A DNA stretch of 64,000 nt from UBA3305 sp002373555 (GTDB lineage Bacteria > Bacillota > Clostridia > Lachnospirales > Lachnospiraceae), in contig CAMOER010000003.1 of the NCBI GenBank assembly GCA_946612455.1, forward strand, positions 74,989 to 138,988. Reading direction: 5' to 3'. Under the pieces are notes generated by a model that was not told where the DNA came from, ran no database searches, and worked only from the letters and a program-made list of their open reading frames with translations. Positions 16,873 through 23,940 of this stretch are shown here, one piece after another (positions within the stretch are counted from its first letter, which is position 1; every line of letters starts with the position of its first letter). Both the position numbers and the translations under genes were made by a program.

Positions 16873-17127
16873 GTATCCGGAAATCCACTCACAGCGAATC
16901 AGGATACCCAAAAGGGCAGAAAACAGGCCTGAAAAGCCGGAAAAGGTATCCTGAAATTCAATCACAGCAAATCAGGATACCAAAAAGAGCAGAAAGCAGG
17001 CTTGAAAAGCCGGGAAAGGTATCCGGAAATCCAATCACAACGAATCAGGATACACCAAAGAGCAGAAAACAGGCTTGAGAAGCCGGAAATGGGATCCTGA
17101 AACACCTTACTTGGAAAAAAGGGATAC
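16873..17127. repeat. Three 73-bp tandem repeats plus a partial fourth
   Basis: Units start at 16873, 16946 and 17019, exactly 73 bp apart, with only a few differences. Each starts GTATCC and has GGATAC at offset 29-34, so each can fold as a hairpin or bind a dyad-recognising protein. A degenerate fourth unit begins GGATCC at 17092, with GGATAC at 17122. The repeats lie in the predicted 5' leader of araC. They are not a coding repeat, because 73 is not a multiple of three. Confidence 0.88.
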
Positions 17128-17172
17128 TTCTGCATGAGAGCAGGCATATATTCAGCACGATCAGGGGAAGTT

Positions 17173-18378
17173 ATGGAACAAACGAACAATATCCGCATTC
17201 TTTCAAGTGTCATCAAAGTCGATATTGCCTATGAATCCGCGGACGGGCAGCTGACGGCCTTCTTCGACAGCATCAGTGACAGCCCGCTGATGCACAGCGC
17301 CAATCTCCGCCGGATGCTAAAGGAAGGCGCTGCCGGGCAGGCCGCGCCGTATCTTCTCGCGGGAGAAGCCGGGACGTATTTTGCAGCGATCCGTACGGTC
17401 GGCGGCACCATCTTCATTGGCCCGATGTGCCATGAAAGGCTCTCGAATATAAAGCTGAAGCAGATGCTGCGGTCTTACGGAGCGGACCCGGAAGGCATGC
17501 GCTCTCTTCCGGTATTCACGCTGCCCCAGATCCGCAACATGATCCTGCTGGCCAATACCGTCGTCAATCAGTCGAATCTCGAAAATGAAGAGCTCCTCCA
17601 GCTCAACCGCATCATTTTCGGCGATGATTTTAAAAACAGGATCGAGCAGGAATCCTTCATTCTGAAGGAGGAAGAACAGAACGACGGATCCGATGCGACC
17701 TACCGTCACAGCTATCATGAAGAGCAGCTGCTGATGCAGGCGATTCGGGAGGGCCGCGCCGCCGATGCGGTAAGGCTTGCCGAAAATATGGACAATGACA
17801 GCGGAAGACTGTCAGGAAACTACATCCGTCACAGAAGGAATCTCGCGATGATCGGCATCGCCCTCTGCGCCCGGGCTGCCATCGACGGCGGCGTATTCCC
17901 GGAGACAGCATACCGGGTCAGCGGATACTATATCGATAAATGCGATGCCGCACAGGATCCGGCGCACCTTCTGCATTACCGGAACCGCGCGATCGAAGAA
18001 CTGACCGGCAGAGTGGCGGAGAAACTGAACCGCCCCGCCTCGTCAAACTATGTTGAAATCGCGAAGGACTATATAAGGAAGCATTACCGGGAGAAGATCT
18101 ATCTGGCGGACGTTGCGGAGAGCCTGGGGATCAGCGAGGGATATCTCTCGCGGCTGTTCCGGCAGGAAACGGGCGCATGCTTTCAGGATCAGATCAATGA
18201 AGAACGCGTGACCCGCGCAGCGAACCTGCTGCTGTATTCGGAGCTGTCTCTTTCGCAGATCGCGGAGTATGTGAATTTCCCGAACCAGAGCTATTTCGGG
18301 AAGATCTTCAAAAAATACAAGAACATGACGCCGAAGAAATTCCGTGACACGTACCGCAACCGGGAGTCCTTCGGATAA
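17173..18378 (+). CDS. AraC-family transcriptional regulator
   Basis: A 401-residue regulator. The N-terminal 290 residues are a sensor domain of the type often found in clostridial sugar-responsive AraC proteins. The last 100 hold the two helix-turn-helix motifs: IYLADVAESLGISEGYLSRLFR and SLSQIAEYVNFPNQSYFGKIFKK. I prefer the ATG at 17173, which has AGGGGA 7 bp upstream; an ATG at 17134 has none. It is divergent from the GH78 gene and shares an operator-like site with it, so it is the likely activator of the local glycosidases. The transcript would carry a leader of roughly 320 nt full of 73-bp repeats. Confidence 0.9.
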   Translation: MEQTNNIRILSSVIKVDIAYESADGQLTAFFDSISDSPLMHSANLRRMLKEGAAGQAAPYLLAGEAGTYFAAIRTVGGTIFIGPMCHERLSNIKLKQMLRSYGADPEGMRSLPVFTLPQIRNMILLANTVVNQSNLENEELLQLNRIIFGDDFKNRIEQESFILKEEEQNDGSDATYRHSYHEEQLLMQAIREGRAADAVRLAENMDNDSGRLSGNYIRHRRNLAMIGIALCARAAIDGGVFPETAYRVSGYYIDKCDAAQDPAHLLHYRNRAIEELTGRVAEKLNRPASSNYVEIAKDYIRKHYREKIYLADVAESLGISEGYLSRLFRQETGACFQDQINEERVTRAANLLLYSELSLSQIAEYVNFPNQSYFGKIFKKYKNMTPKKFRDTYRNRESFG

Positions 18379-18423
18379 GGACGGCGGATGCCGGAAAATC
18401 CGCGAAAAACCGTAATTTCCCTA

Positions 18424-18452
18424 TTGACTGCGGGGATTTCGTGTGGTACTAT
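18424..18452 (+). promoter_or_regulatory. Promoter of rpmG-secE-nusG
   Basis: TTGACT (18424-18429) and TACTAT (18447-18452) are 17 bp apart, and TGG precedes the -10. It lies 85 bp before rpmG. Confidence 0.75.
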
Positions 18453-18536
18453 ATTTCGGCATGGGACGAAAGTCCTTTTTTAGTGTTGCAAATCATTTTG
18501 TGGGCTGAACGACCACAAAGAGACGGAGGAAAGATC

Positions 18537-18686
18537 ATGCGTGTAAGAATCACTTTGGCCTGCACCGAGTGCAAACAGCGTAATTACAACGTGACCAAAG
18601 AAAAGAAGAACCATCCCGAGAGAATGGAAACCAAGAAGTATTGCCGCTTCTGCAGAAAGCATACAATGCATAAGGAGACCAAGTAA
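18537..18686 (+). CDS. rpmG: 50S ribosomal protein L33
   Basis: A 49-residue L33 of the zinc-binding type: CTEC at residues 9-12 and CRFC at 36-39. The start is the ATG after ACGGAGGAAAG; the in-frame extension to 18441 covers the promoter and is not coding. L33 followed by secE and nusG is the usual Gram-positive order. Confidence 0.95.
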   Translation: MRVRITLACTECKQRNYNVTKEKKNHPERMETKKYCRFCRKHTMHKETK

Positions 18687-18710
18687 TCCGGATCGGGAAA
18701 GGAAGCAGCA

Positions 18711-18881
18711 ATGGGAGAGAGATTTGAGGTATTAAAGGCAGAATTTAAGAAAGTCATCTGGCCCGACCAGAGGACAGCTGCAAAGGAAACCGCCGCCGTA
18801 GTATTTACCGGCGTGGCGCTCGGTGTCCTTCTGTCGATTCTTGATACCATCATCAAGTTCGGCTTGAGCTTCATAATGTAA
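18711..18881 (+). CDS. secE: Preprotein translocase subunit SecE
   Basis: A 56-residue protein with the amphipathic N-terminal helix MGERFEVLKAEFKKVIWPDQ and one membrane helix (TAAVVFTGVALGVLLSILDTI, roughly residues 27-50). The VIWP motif before the helix is diagnostic. The short single-helix form is normal in Firmicutes. It lies between rpmG and nusG, 13 bp before nusG, as in most bacteria, and clamps SecY in the secretion channel. Confidence 0.95.
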   Translation: MGERFEVLKAEFKKVIWPDQRTAAKETAAVVFTGVALGVLLSILDTIIKFGLSFIM

Positions 18882-18894
18882 ACGGGAGATCAGT

Positions 18895-19413
18895 ATGGCA
18901 GAAGCGAACTGGTATGTCGTACATACCTACTCCGGATATGAGAACAAGGTTAAGGCCGATCTCGAGAAGACCATTGAGAACCGCAGACTTCAGGACGTGA
19001 TCCTGGAGGTGTCGGTGCCCATGGAGGATGTTGTGGAGATCAGAGACGGTTTCCGCAAGACCACCCAGAAAAAGATGTTTCCCGGCTATGTTCTGATCAA
19101 TATGGTCATGAACGACGATACCTGGTATGTCGTCAGAAATACCAGAGGCGTCACGGGATTCGTCGGCCCCGGGAGCAAGCCGGTACCGCTTTCGGAGGAA
19201 GAAATGGCCCGCATGGGCATCGGGAAAGAGACTCTTAAGATCGATCTGGCTGTCGGTGATACCGTCGTCGTCGTTTCGGGCGTCTGGGAAGGCACCATCG
19301 GACAGATCAGAGAAGTCAACGAGAGCAAACAGAGCGTTACCATCGCTGTGGAGATGTTCGGCCGGGAGACCCCCGTGGAACTCGCCTTCACAGAGGTGCG
19401 CAAGACAAACTAA
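18895..19413 (+). CDS. nusG: Transcription termination/antitermination protein NusG
   Basis: A 172-residue NusG of normal length. The NGN domain covers residues 1 to about 115 (NWYVVHTYSGYENKV, and TTQKKMFPGYVLINM for the RNAP-binding surface). The KOW domain follows from about 120 (VGDTVVVVSGVWEGTIGQI). It binds the RNA polymerase clamp and links it to ribosome or Rho. It follows secE and precedes rplK. Confidence 0.97.
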   Translation: MAEANWYVVHTYSGYENKVKADLEKTIENRRLQDVILEVSVPMEDVVEIRDGFRKTTQKKMFPGYVLINMVMNDDTWYVVRNTRGVTGFVGPGSKPVPLSEEEMARMGIGKETLKIDLAVGDTVVVVSGVWEGTIGQIREVNESKQSVTIAVEMFGRETPVELAFTEVRKTN

Positions 19414-19427
19414 GCAACTATAGACCC

Positions 19428-19472
19428 GTGGAAGGGGTACCTGCCCCGCACACCACAACAGGCAAGCTTGCC
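19428..19472 (+). ncRNA. Possible autoregulatory leader before rplK
   Basis: GTGG.AGGGG (19428-19436) can pair with CCCC...CCAC (19444-19456), and a perfect palindrome GGCAAGCTTGCC follows at 19461-19472. The position just before rplK-rplA is where ribosomal protein L1 commonly binds its own mRNA. This is a plausible control site, not a proven one. Confidence 0.4.
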
Positions 19473-19492
19473 TGACAGACAGGAGATTTGAA

Positions 19493-19921
19493 ATGGCAAA
19501 GAAAGTTACAGGATTTATCAAACTGCAGATCCCTGCCGGAAAAGCAACTCCGGCACCGCCCGTCGGACCCGCGCTTGGACAGCACGGCGTGAACATCGTT
19601 CAGTTCACAAAGGAATTCAATGCCCGTACAGCTGACCAGGGTGATCTCATCATCCCCGTTGTCATCACTGTATACGCGGACAGAAGCTTCTCATTCATCA
19701 CCAAGACACCGCCCGCAGCCGTTCTCTTAAAGAAAGCTGCGAACATCCAGTCCGGATCAGGTGCTCCGAACAAGACCAAAGTCGCCACACTGAAGAGATC
19801 TGAAGTACAGAAGATCGCCGAGCTTAAGATGCCTGATCTTAACGCTGCAAGTGTTGAGGCTGCCACCAGCATGATCGCCGGTACCGCAAGAAGTATGGGC
19901 ATCGTTGTTGTAGACGACTAA
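19493..19921 (+). CDS. rplK: 50S ribosomal protein L11
   Basis: A 142-residue L11 with the proline-rich N-terminal PAPPVGPALGQHG and the C-terminal rRNA-binding domain ending GTARSMGIVVVDD. Length and sequence are canonical. It is the stalk-base protein. ATG follows ACAGGAGA. rplA follows after 15 bp. Confidence 0.98.
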   Translation: MAKKVTGFIKLQIPAGKATPAPPVGPALGQHGVNIVQFTKEFNARTADQGDLIIPVVITVYADRSFSFITKTPPAAVLLKKAANIQSGSGAPNKTKVATLKRSEVQKIAELKMPDLNAASVEAATSMIAGTARSMGIVVVDD

Positions 19922-19936
19922 CAGGAGGACGGTCAG

Positions 19937-20629
19937 ATGAAGAGAGGAAAAAAGTATAAAGAGATCGTAAAGAGCTATGACAAGCTGCAGCTTTTCGATA
20001 CTGCGGAAGCCATCGCTCAGGTAAAGAAGAATGCACAGGCCAAGTTCGATGAGACCATCGAGCTGCATGTCCGCACCGGCTGCGACGGCCGTCATGCCGA
20101 TCAGCAGATCCGCGGCGCTGTTGTTCTTCCCAACGGAACCGGTAAGAGCGTCCGTGTTCTGGTATTCGCAAAGAACGCCAAGGCTGACGAAGCACAGGCA
20201 GCAGGCGCTGACTTCGTAGGTGCTGAGGAACTCGTTCCGAAGATCCAGAAGGAAGGCTGGCTGGATTTCGATGTCGTCGTAGCAACACCCGACATGATGG
20301 GCGTTGTCGGACGTCTGGGCCGTGTCCTCGGACCGAAAGGCCTGATGCCCAACCCCAAGGCCGGTACCGTTACCATGGATGTCGAGAAGGCCGTCAAGGA
20401 AATCAAAGCCGGTAAGATCGAGTACCGTCTCGACAAGACCAACATCATCCATGTACCGATCGGAAAGGCTTCCTTTACCGAAGAGCAGCTTGCCCAGAAC
20501 CTGGATGCGATCATGAGCGTACTTGTAAAGGCCCGTCCTTCCACGCTGAAGGGAACCTATATGAAGAGCATCGTACTGACCTCCACCATGGGCCCCGGCG
20601 TGAAGCTGAACCCGGTCAAATATCTGTAA
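19937..20629 (+). CDS. rplA: 50S ribosomal protein L1
   Basis: A 230-residue L1 of canonical length. The GRLGRVLGPKGLMPNPK segment near residue 125 is the family signature, followed by the C-terminal TSTMGPGVKLN. It forms the L1 stalk and usually represses its own operon by binding mRNA. ATG follows ACAGGAGG. Confidence 0.98.
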   Translation: MKRGKKYKEIVKSYDKLQLFDTAEAIAQVKKNAQAKFDETIELHVRTGCDGRHADQQIRGAVVLPNGTGKSVRVLVFAKNAKADEAQAAGADFVGAEELVPKIQKEGWLDFDVVVATPDMMGVVGRLGRVLGPKGLMPNPKAGTVTMDVEKAVKEIKAGKIEYRLDKTNIIHVPIGKASFTEEQLAQNLDAIMSVLVKARPSTLKGTYMKSIVLTSTMGPGVKLNPVKYL

Positions 20630-20637
20630 TTCATAGA

Positions 20638-20666
20638 TTGACAACCGTATAATACTGTGTTACCAT
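20638..20666 (+). promoter_or_regulatory. Promoter of rplJ-rplL
   Basis: TTGACA (20638-20643) and TACCAT (20661-20666) are 17 bp apart, with TGT before the -10. It starts a separate rplJL transcript 170 bp before rplJ. Confidence 0.75.
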
Positions 20667-20689
20667 AACACGGCATTAAATATTTACCA

Positions 20690-20790
20690 CTGCCGAAGAC
20701 AGCAGGTGCCGCAAGGCATAAGCATAGCGCCTGCCGAGGAAGGGAAATGATTGCTTATTCTCTCCTTCCGCTTTGGCGGAAGGAGTTTTT
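20690..20790 (+). ncRNA. Ribosomal protein L10 leader with attenuator hairpin
   Basis: This long leader before rplJ has the layout of the L10 leader: a structured part with AGCAGGTGCCGCAAGGC...GCGCCTGC, then a hairpin CTCCTTCCGC (20762-20771) with GCGGAAGGAG (20776-20785) and TTTTT. L10(L12)4 binds such leaders and promotes the terminator. The identification is by position and gross structure. Confidence 0.78.
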
Positions 20791-20839
20791 CTTATATCTT
20801 TGCAGTGGTGCACATTACTACAAGGAGGTAAATGGATTC

Positions 20840-21346
20840 ATGGCGAATGTAGAAGCAAAACAGCCTGTCGTTCAGGAGATTTCCAATCTGCTTTCCGATG
20901 CACAGGCCGCCGTTCTTGTTGACTACATGGGAATCACCGTCGAAGACGATACGCAGCTCAGAAAGCAGCTTCGTGAAGCCGGCGTGACCTATCGTGTATA
21001 CAAGAACACGCTGATGAAGATCGCGATGAAGGGAACGCCCTACGAGGCGCTTGCTGATGATCTCAAAGGACCCAGCGCAATTGCTGTTTCCAGCGAGGAT
21101 GCTACAGCACCTGCCCGCATCATTGCGGAATTCGCAAAGAAGCACGACGCAGTTTCCTTAAAGGCCGGCGTCGTGGACGGAAACTATTACAACGAGGCAG
21201 ACATCAAGGTCGTGGCAACAATTCCCGGAAGAGAAGTGCTGCTGTCCAGACTGCTTGGAAGTCTGCAGTCTCCTATGGCGAACTTTGCGCGTGTTATTGA
21301 CCAGATCGCAAAGAAAGACAGCCCTGAAGCAGCGGCTGAAGCCTGA
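20840..21346 (+). CDS. rplJ: 50S ribosomal protein L10
   Basis: A 168-residue L10. The N-terminal half has the rRNA-binding fold (AAVLVDYMGITVEDDTQLRKQLREAG) and the C-terminal helix carries L7/L12 dimers. I place the start at 20840, where AAGGAGG lies 11 bp upstream; the frame reaching back to 20747 lies inside the leader hairpin. It should regulate its own leader. Confidence 0.96.
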   Translation: MANVEAKQPVVQEISNLLSDAQAAVLVDYMGITVEDDTQLRKQLREAGVTYRVYKNTLMKIAMKGTPYEALADDLKGPSAIAVSSEDATAPARIIAEFAKKHDAVSLKAGVVDGNYYNEADIKVVATIPGREVLLSRLLGSLQSPMANFARVIDQIAKKDSPEAAAEA

Positions 21347-21394
21347 TTTACTACCAGTATAAAGACGAAGAAAAATCTTACGGAGGATAAGAAA

Positions 21395-21766
21395 ATGGCA
21401 AAACTTAGCATTGATGAGATCATCGCAGCCGTTGAAGAGCTGAGCGTAATGGAACTGAATGACCTTGTAAAGGCATGTGAGGAGAAGTTTGGCGTATCCG
21501 CAGCAGCAGGCGTTGTTGTAGCAGCAGCCGGCCCCGCTGAGGAAGTCGAAGAGAAGACCGAGTTTGATGTAGAACTGACTGAGATCGGTGCTCAGAAGGT
21601 TAAGGTCATCAAGGTTGTCCGCGAGCTGACCGGACTTGGCCTGAAGGAAGCAAAGGAAGTTGTCGATTCCGCTCCCAAGGCTGTCAAGCAGGGCGTTTCC
21701 AAGGAAGAGGCCGAGGCTGCAAAGGCCGCTCTGGAAGAGGTCGGTGCAAAGGTCACTCTGAAATAA
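21395..21766 (+). CDS. rplL: 50S ribosomal protein L7/L12
   Basis: A 123-residue L7/L12. It has the N-terminal dimerisation part LSIDEIIAAVEELSVMELNDL, an alanine/glycine hinge near residue 40-50, and the C-terminal factor-binding domain (ELTGLGLKEAKEVVDSAPK). ATG follows ACGGAGG. A terminator follows, and rpoB is not downstream. Confidence 0.98.
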   Translation: MAKLSIDEIIAAVEELSVMELNDLVKACEEKFGVSAAAGVVVAAAGPAEEVEEKTEFDVELTEIGAQKVKVIKVVRELTGLGLKEAKEVVDSAPKAVKQGVSKEEAEAAKAALEEVGAKVTLK

Positions 21767-21783
21767 TTCTTAAGAACTACGGA

Positions 21784-21809
21784 CCGCCGCGTTTCGCGGC
21801 GGTTTTTTT
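21784..21809 (+). terminator. Terminator of rplJ-rplL
   Basis: CCGCCGCG (21784-21791), a TTT loop and CGCGGCGG (21795-21802), followed by seven T. Confidence 0.93.
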
Positions 21810-21810
21810 G

Positions 21811-21839
21811 TTTCACAATCCGTCATTATATGCTATGAT
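21811..21839 (+). promoter_or_regulatory. Promoter of the mrp operon
   Basis: TTTCAC (21811-21816) and TATGAT (21834-21839) are 17 bp apart, with TGC before the -10. It supports a translation start at 21927 rather than further upstream. Confidence 0.55.
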
Positions 21840-21926
21840 ACTATGGTTGAGGAGGCGGGAAGCGCGCATCCTCAGGCAGAATATTTCGGAAGAGGGACGA
21901 AAGATCCCCGCAAGAAGGAGACAGCT

Positions 21927-22793
21927 ATGGAAGAAGTAAGAGATCCCGCGCTGGAGGAAGCGATCAGAAAGGCAGAGGCGGCAAAGCAGGCAGCCGATGC
22001 TGCGAAGGCGGAGAAGGAAGCGGAGAATCCCTTCTATGTTGCGCCGAACCAGGATTCGGATATTAAGAACGTGATCGGCATCGTCAGCGGGAAAGGCGGC
22101 GTCGGAAAATCCACTGTAACGGCGGGCCTGGCAGTGGCGCTGCGAAGAAAAGGTTATAAAGTCGGCATCCTGGATGCGGATATCACCGGACCTTCGATCC
22201 CGAAGATGTTCGGCGTAAAGCAGATCGGCGGAATCGTCGGCGAACAGATGCTGCCCGCACAGAGCGCCAGCGGCATCGAGATCATGTCCATCAATCTGCT
22301 GATGGAGGAAGAGGAAGCACCGGTCATCTGGAGAGGCCCGGCGATCGCCGGCATTGTAAAGCAGTTCTGGTCGGATGTCATCTGGGGCGAGTTGGATTAT
22401 CTGCTCGTGGATATGCCGCCCGGAACCGGCGACGTACCGTTAACCGTATTCCAGTCGCTGCCTGTAACAGGCATCCTGCTGGTGACCTCCCCGCAGAGCC
22501 TCGTGGACATGGTCGTAAAGAAAGCCTATAACATGGCTGCGCAGATGAACATCCCCGTGCTCGGCGTGATCGAGAACTTCAGCTATGTAATCTGCCCGGA
22601 CTGCGGAAAGAAGATCTATGTCTTCGGCGAGAACAAGCTGGAGAGATGGTCGTCGAAGACCGGCGTCAAAGTCTGCGAGCGTCTCCCCATGGATCATGCT
22701 GTCGCGGAACTGGCGGACGAAGGCCGTATGGAAGCCCTGGATCCCGGATACCTCTATGATGCAGCCGAAACCGTAACGGAGCTGACAAAATAA
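21927..22793 (+). CDS. mrp: Mrp/ApbC-family Fe-S cluster carrier ATPase
   Basis: A 288-residue P-loop protein. GIVSGKGGVGKSTVTAGLAV is the deviant Walker A motif, DADITGPSIPKMFG and LLVDMPPGTGDVPLTVFQS are the other Mrp signatures, and CPDCGKK near residue 225 is the conserved CxxC that binds a bridging cluster. It is thought to carry Fe-S clusters to apoproteins. I place the start at 21927 (AAGGAGACAG upstream). The N terminus has an extra lysine/glutamate/alanine-rich helix of about 40 residues. It overlaps the next gene by one base. Confidence 0.92.
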   Translation: MEEVRDPALEEAIRKAEAAKQAADAAKAEKEAENPFYVAPNQDSDIKNVIGIVSGKGGVGKSTVTAGLAVALRRKGYKVGILDADITGPSIPKMFGVKQIGGIVGEQMLPAQSASGIEIMSINLLMEEEEAPVIWRGPAIAGIVKQFWSDVIWGELDYLLVDMPPGTGDVPLTVFQSLPVTGILLVTSPQSLVDMVVKKAYNMAAQMNIPVLGVIENFSYVICPDCGKKIYVFGENKLERWSSKTGVKVCERLPMDHAVAELADEGRMEALDPGYLYDAAETVTELTK

Positions 22794-23362
22794 TGATCGG
22801 AAGAATCAGATACAACTCACCGGTCGTTCTCACCTTCTTTTTCCTCACCCTGGCGGTTCTTCTGCTGTCCATCGCGACAAAGGGGGCGAGCAATGACCTT
22901 CTCTTTTCCGTATACAGATGTTCCTTCCGGGACGTCCTGGCGTATTTCCGGATCTTCACGCATGTGCTCGGCCACGCGAACTTTGCGCACTGGGCCGGCA
23001 ACATGACGCTGTTCCTGCTGCTCGGACCGATCCTGGAGGAAAAATACGGCAGCCGCGATCTGCTGATCATGATGGCTGTCGTCGCCGTGCTGACAGGCAT
23101 TATCAATCTGATCCTGTTCCCCGATACCGCGCTGATGGGCGCTTCGGGCATTGTTTTCATGATGATGCTGCTGTCTTCTGTCGTCAGCGTGAAGAAGGGA
23201 GAGATCCCGCTGACGCTGATCGTCGTCGCGATCGTATATCTCGGCCAGGAGGTCTACAGCGGACTGTTCACGGCGGACAATATCTCACACATTTCCCATC
23301 TGCTCGGCGGTGCCTGCGGTGGATTTTTCGGGTTCTTCATGAAGAACTGGAGGCGGGGCTGA
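22793..23362 (+). CDS. Rhomboid-family intramembrane serine protease
   Basis: A 189-residue membrane protein with about six helices. GASGIVF (about residues 116-122) holds the catalytic serine and HISHLLGGACGGFFGF (about 165-180) the histidine. HANFAHWAGNM is the conserved HxxxxHxxxNM motif. It cleaves substrates within the membrane; targets are unknown. The start overlaps the mrp stop and its own stop overlaps maf, so translation is probably coupled. Confidence 0.88.
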   Translation: MIGRIRYNSPVVLTFFFLTLAVLLLSIATKGASNDLLFSVYRCSFRDVLAYFRIFTHVLGHANFAHWAGNMTLFLLLGPILEEKYGSRDLLIMMAVVAVLTGIINLILFPDTALMGASGIVFMMMLLSSVVSVKKGEIPLTLIVVAIVYLGQEVYSGLFTADNISHISHLLGGACGGFFGFFMKNWRRG

Positions 23363-23940
23363 TGCTGATACTGGCTTCGAAATCCCCCAGAAGAAACGAG
23401 CTTCTGCATATGGTGGGCGTGGAATTCACCTGTATACCCGCGGTCTCGGAAGAAAAGGTGCCGGCGGATCTGCCGGTGAGCCGGCGCGCGGAATTTCTGG
23501 CGCGCCACAAAGCGCTGGAAGTGGCCGAAACACATCCGGAGGATGTCGTGATCGGCTCCGATACGCTGGTGCTTCTGGACGGGAAAGCCCTCGGGAAACC
23601 CGGGAATGTACAGGAAGCGGAGGAGATGATCCGCGCGCTTTCCGGCAGGACGCATGTGGTCAGCACCGGCGTGGCGATCTGTTCTCCGGAAGGCATACAG
23701 TCCTTTACTTCGGAGACGGAGGTCGAATTTTACGAATTGACCGATGCCGAGATCCGGGCTTATGCGGCTACGGGTGAACCGATGGACAAAGCCGGCGGCT
23801 ACGGCATCCAGGGGCTCGGCTCGATGCTCGTGAAGGGCATCCGGGGAGATTATTTTACGGTCGTGGGATTCCCGCTTGCGGAAGTGATCAGACATCTGCC
23901 GGAAGAATACCGGCCGTTTGGAAAGGCGATTACTGAATGA
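23362..23940 (+). CDS. maf: Maf-family nucleotide pyrophosphatase
   Basis: A 192-residue protein with the Maf signatures LILASKSPRRNELL at the N terminus, VIGSDTLV near residue 67, and EPMDKAGGYGIQGLGS near 150. Maf proteins hydrolyse dTTP/UTP or modified pyrimidine nucleotides and were first linked to septum formation. TGATG overlap with the rhomboid gene and ATGA overlap with dacA show tight coupling. A house-cleaning dUTPase gene lies two genes downstream. Confidence 0.94.
   Translation: MLILASKSPRRNELLHMVGVEFTCIPAVSEEKVPADLPVSRRAEFLARHKALEVAETHPEDVVIGSDTLVLLDGKALGKPGNVQEAEEMIRALSGRTHVVSTGVAICSPEGIQSFTSETEVEFYELTDAEIRAYAATGEPMDKAGGYGIQGLGSMLVKGIRGDYFTVVGFPLAEVIRHLPEEYRPFGKAITE

Noticed and set aside
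16842..17078. Small repetitive protein encoded by the 73-bp repeats
   Set aside because: 73 bp is not a multiple of three, so each unit is read in a new frame; there is no RBS. The repeats are better seen as leader DNA or RNA.
17134..17172. Upstream ATG for the AraC regulator
   Set aside because: No RBS, while the ATG at 17173 has AGGGGA at good spacing. It would also begin just inside the decayed fourth repeat.
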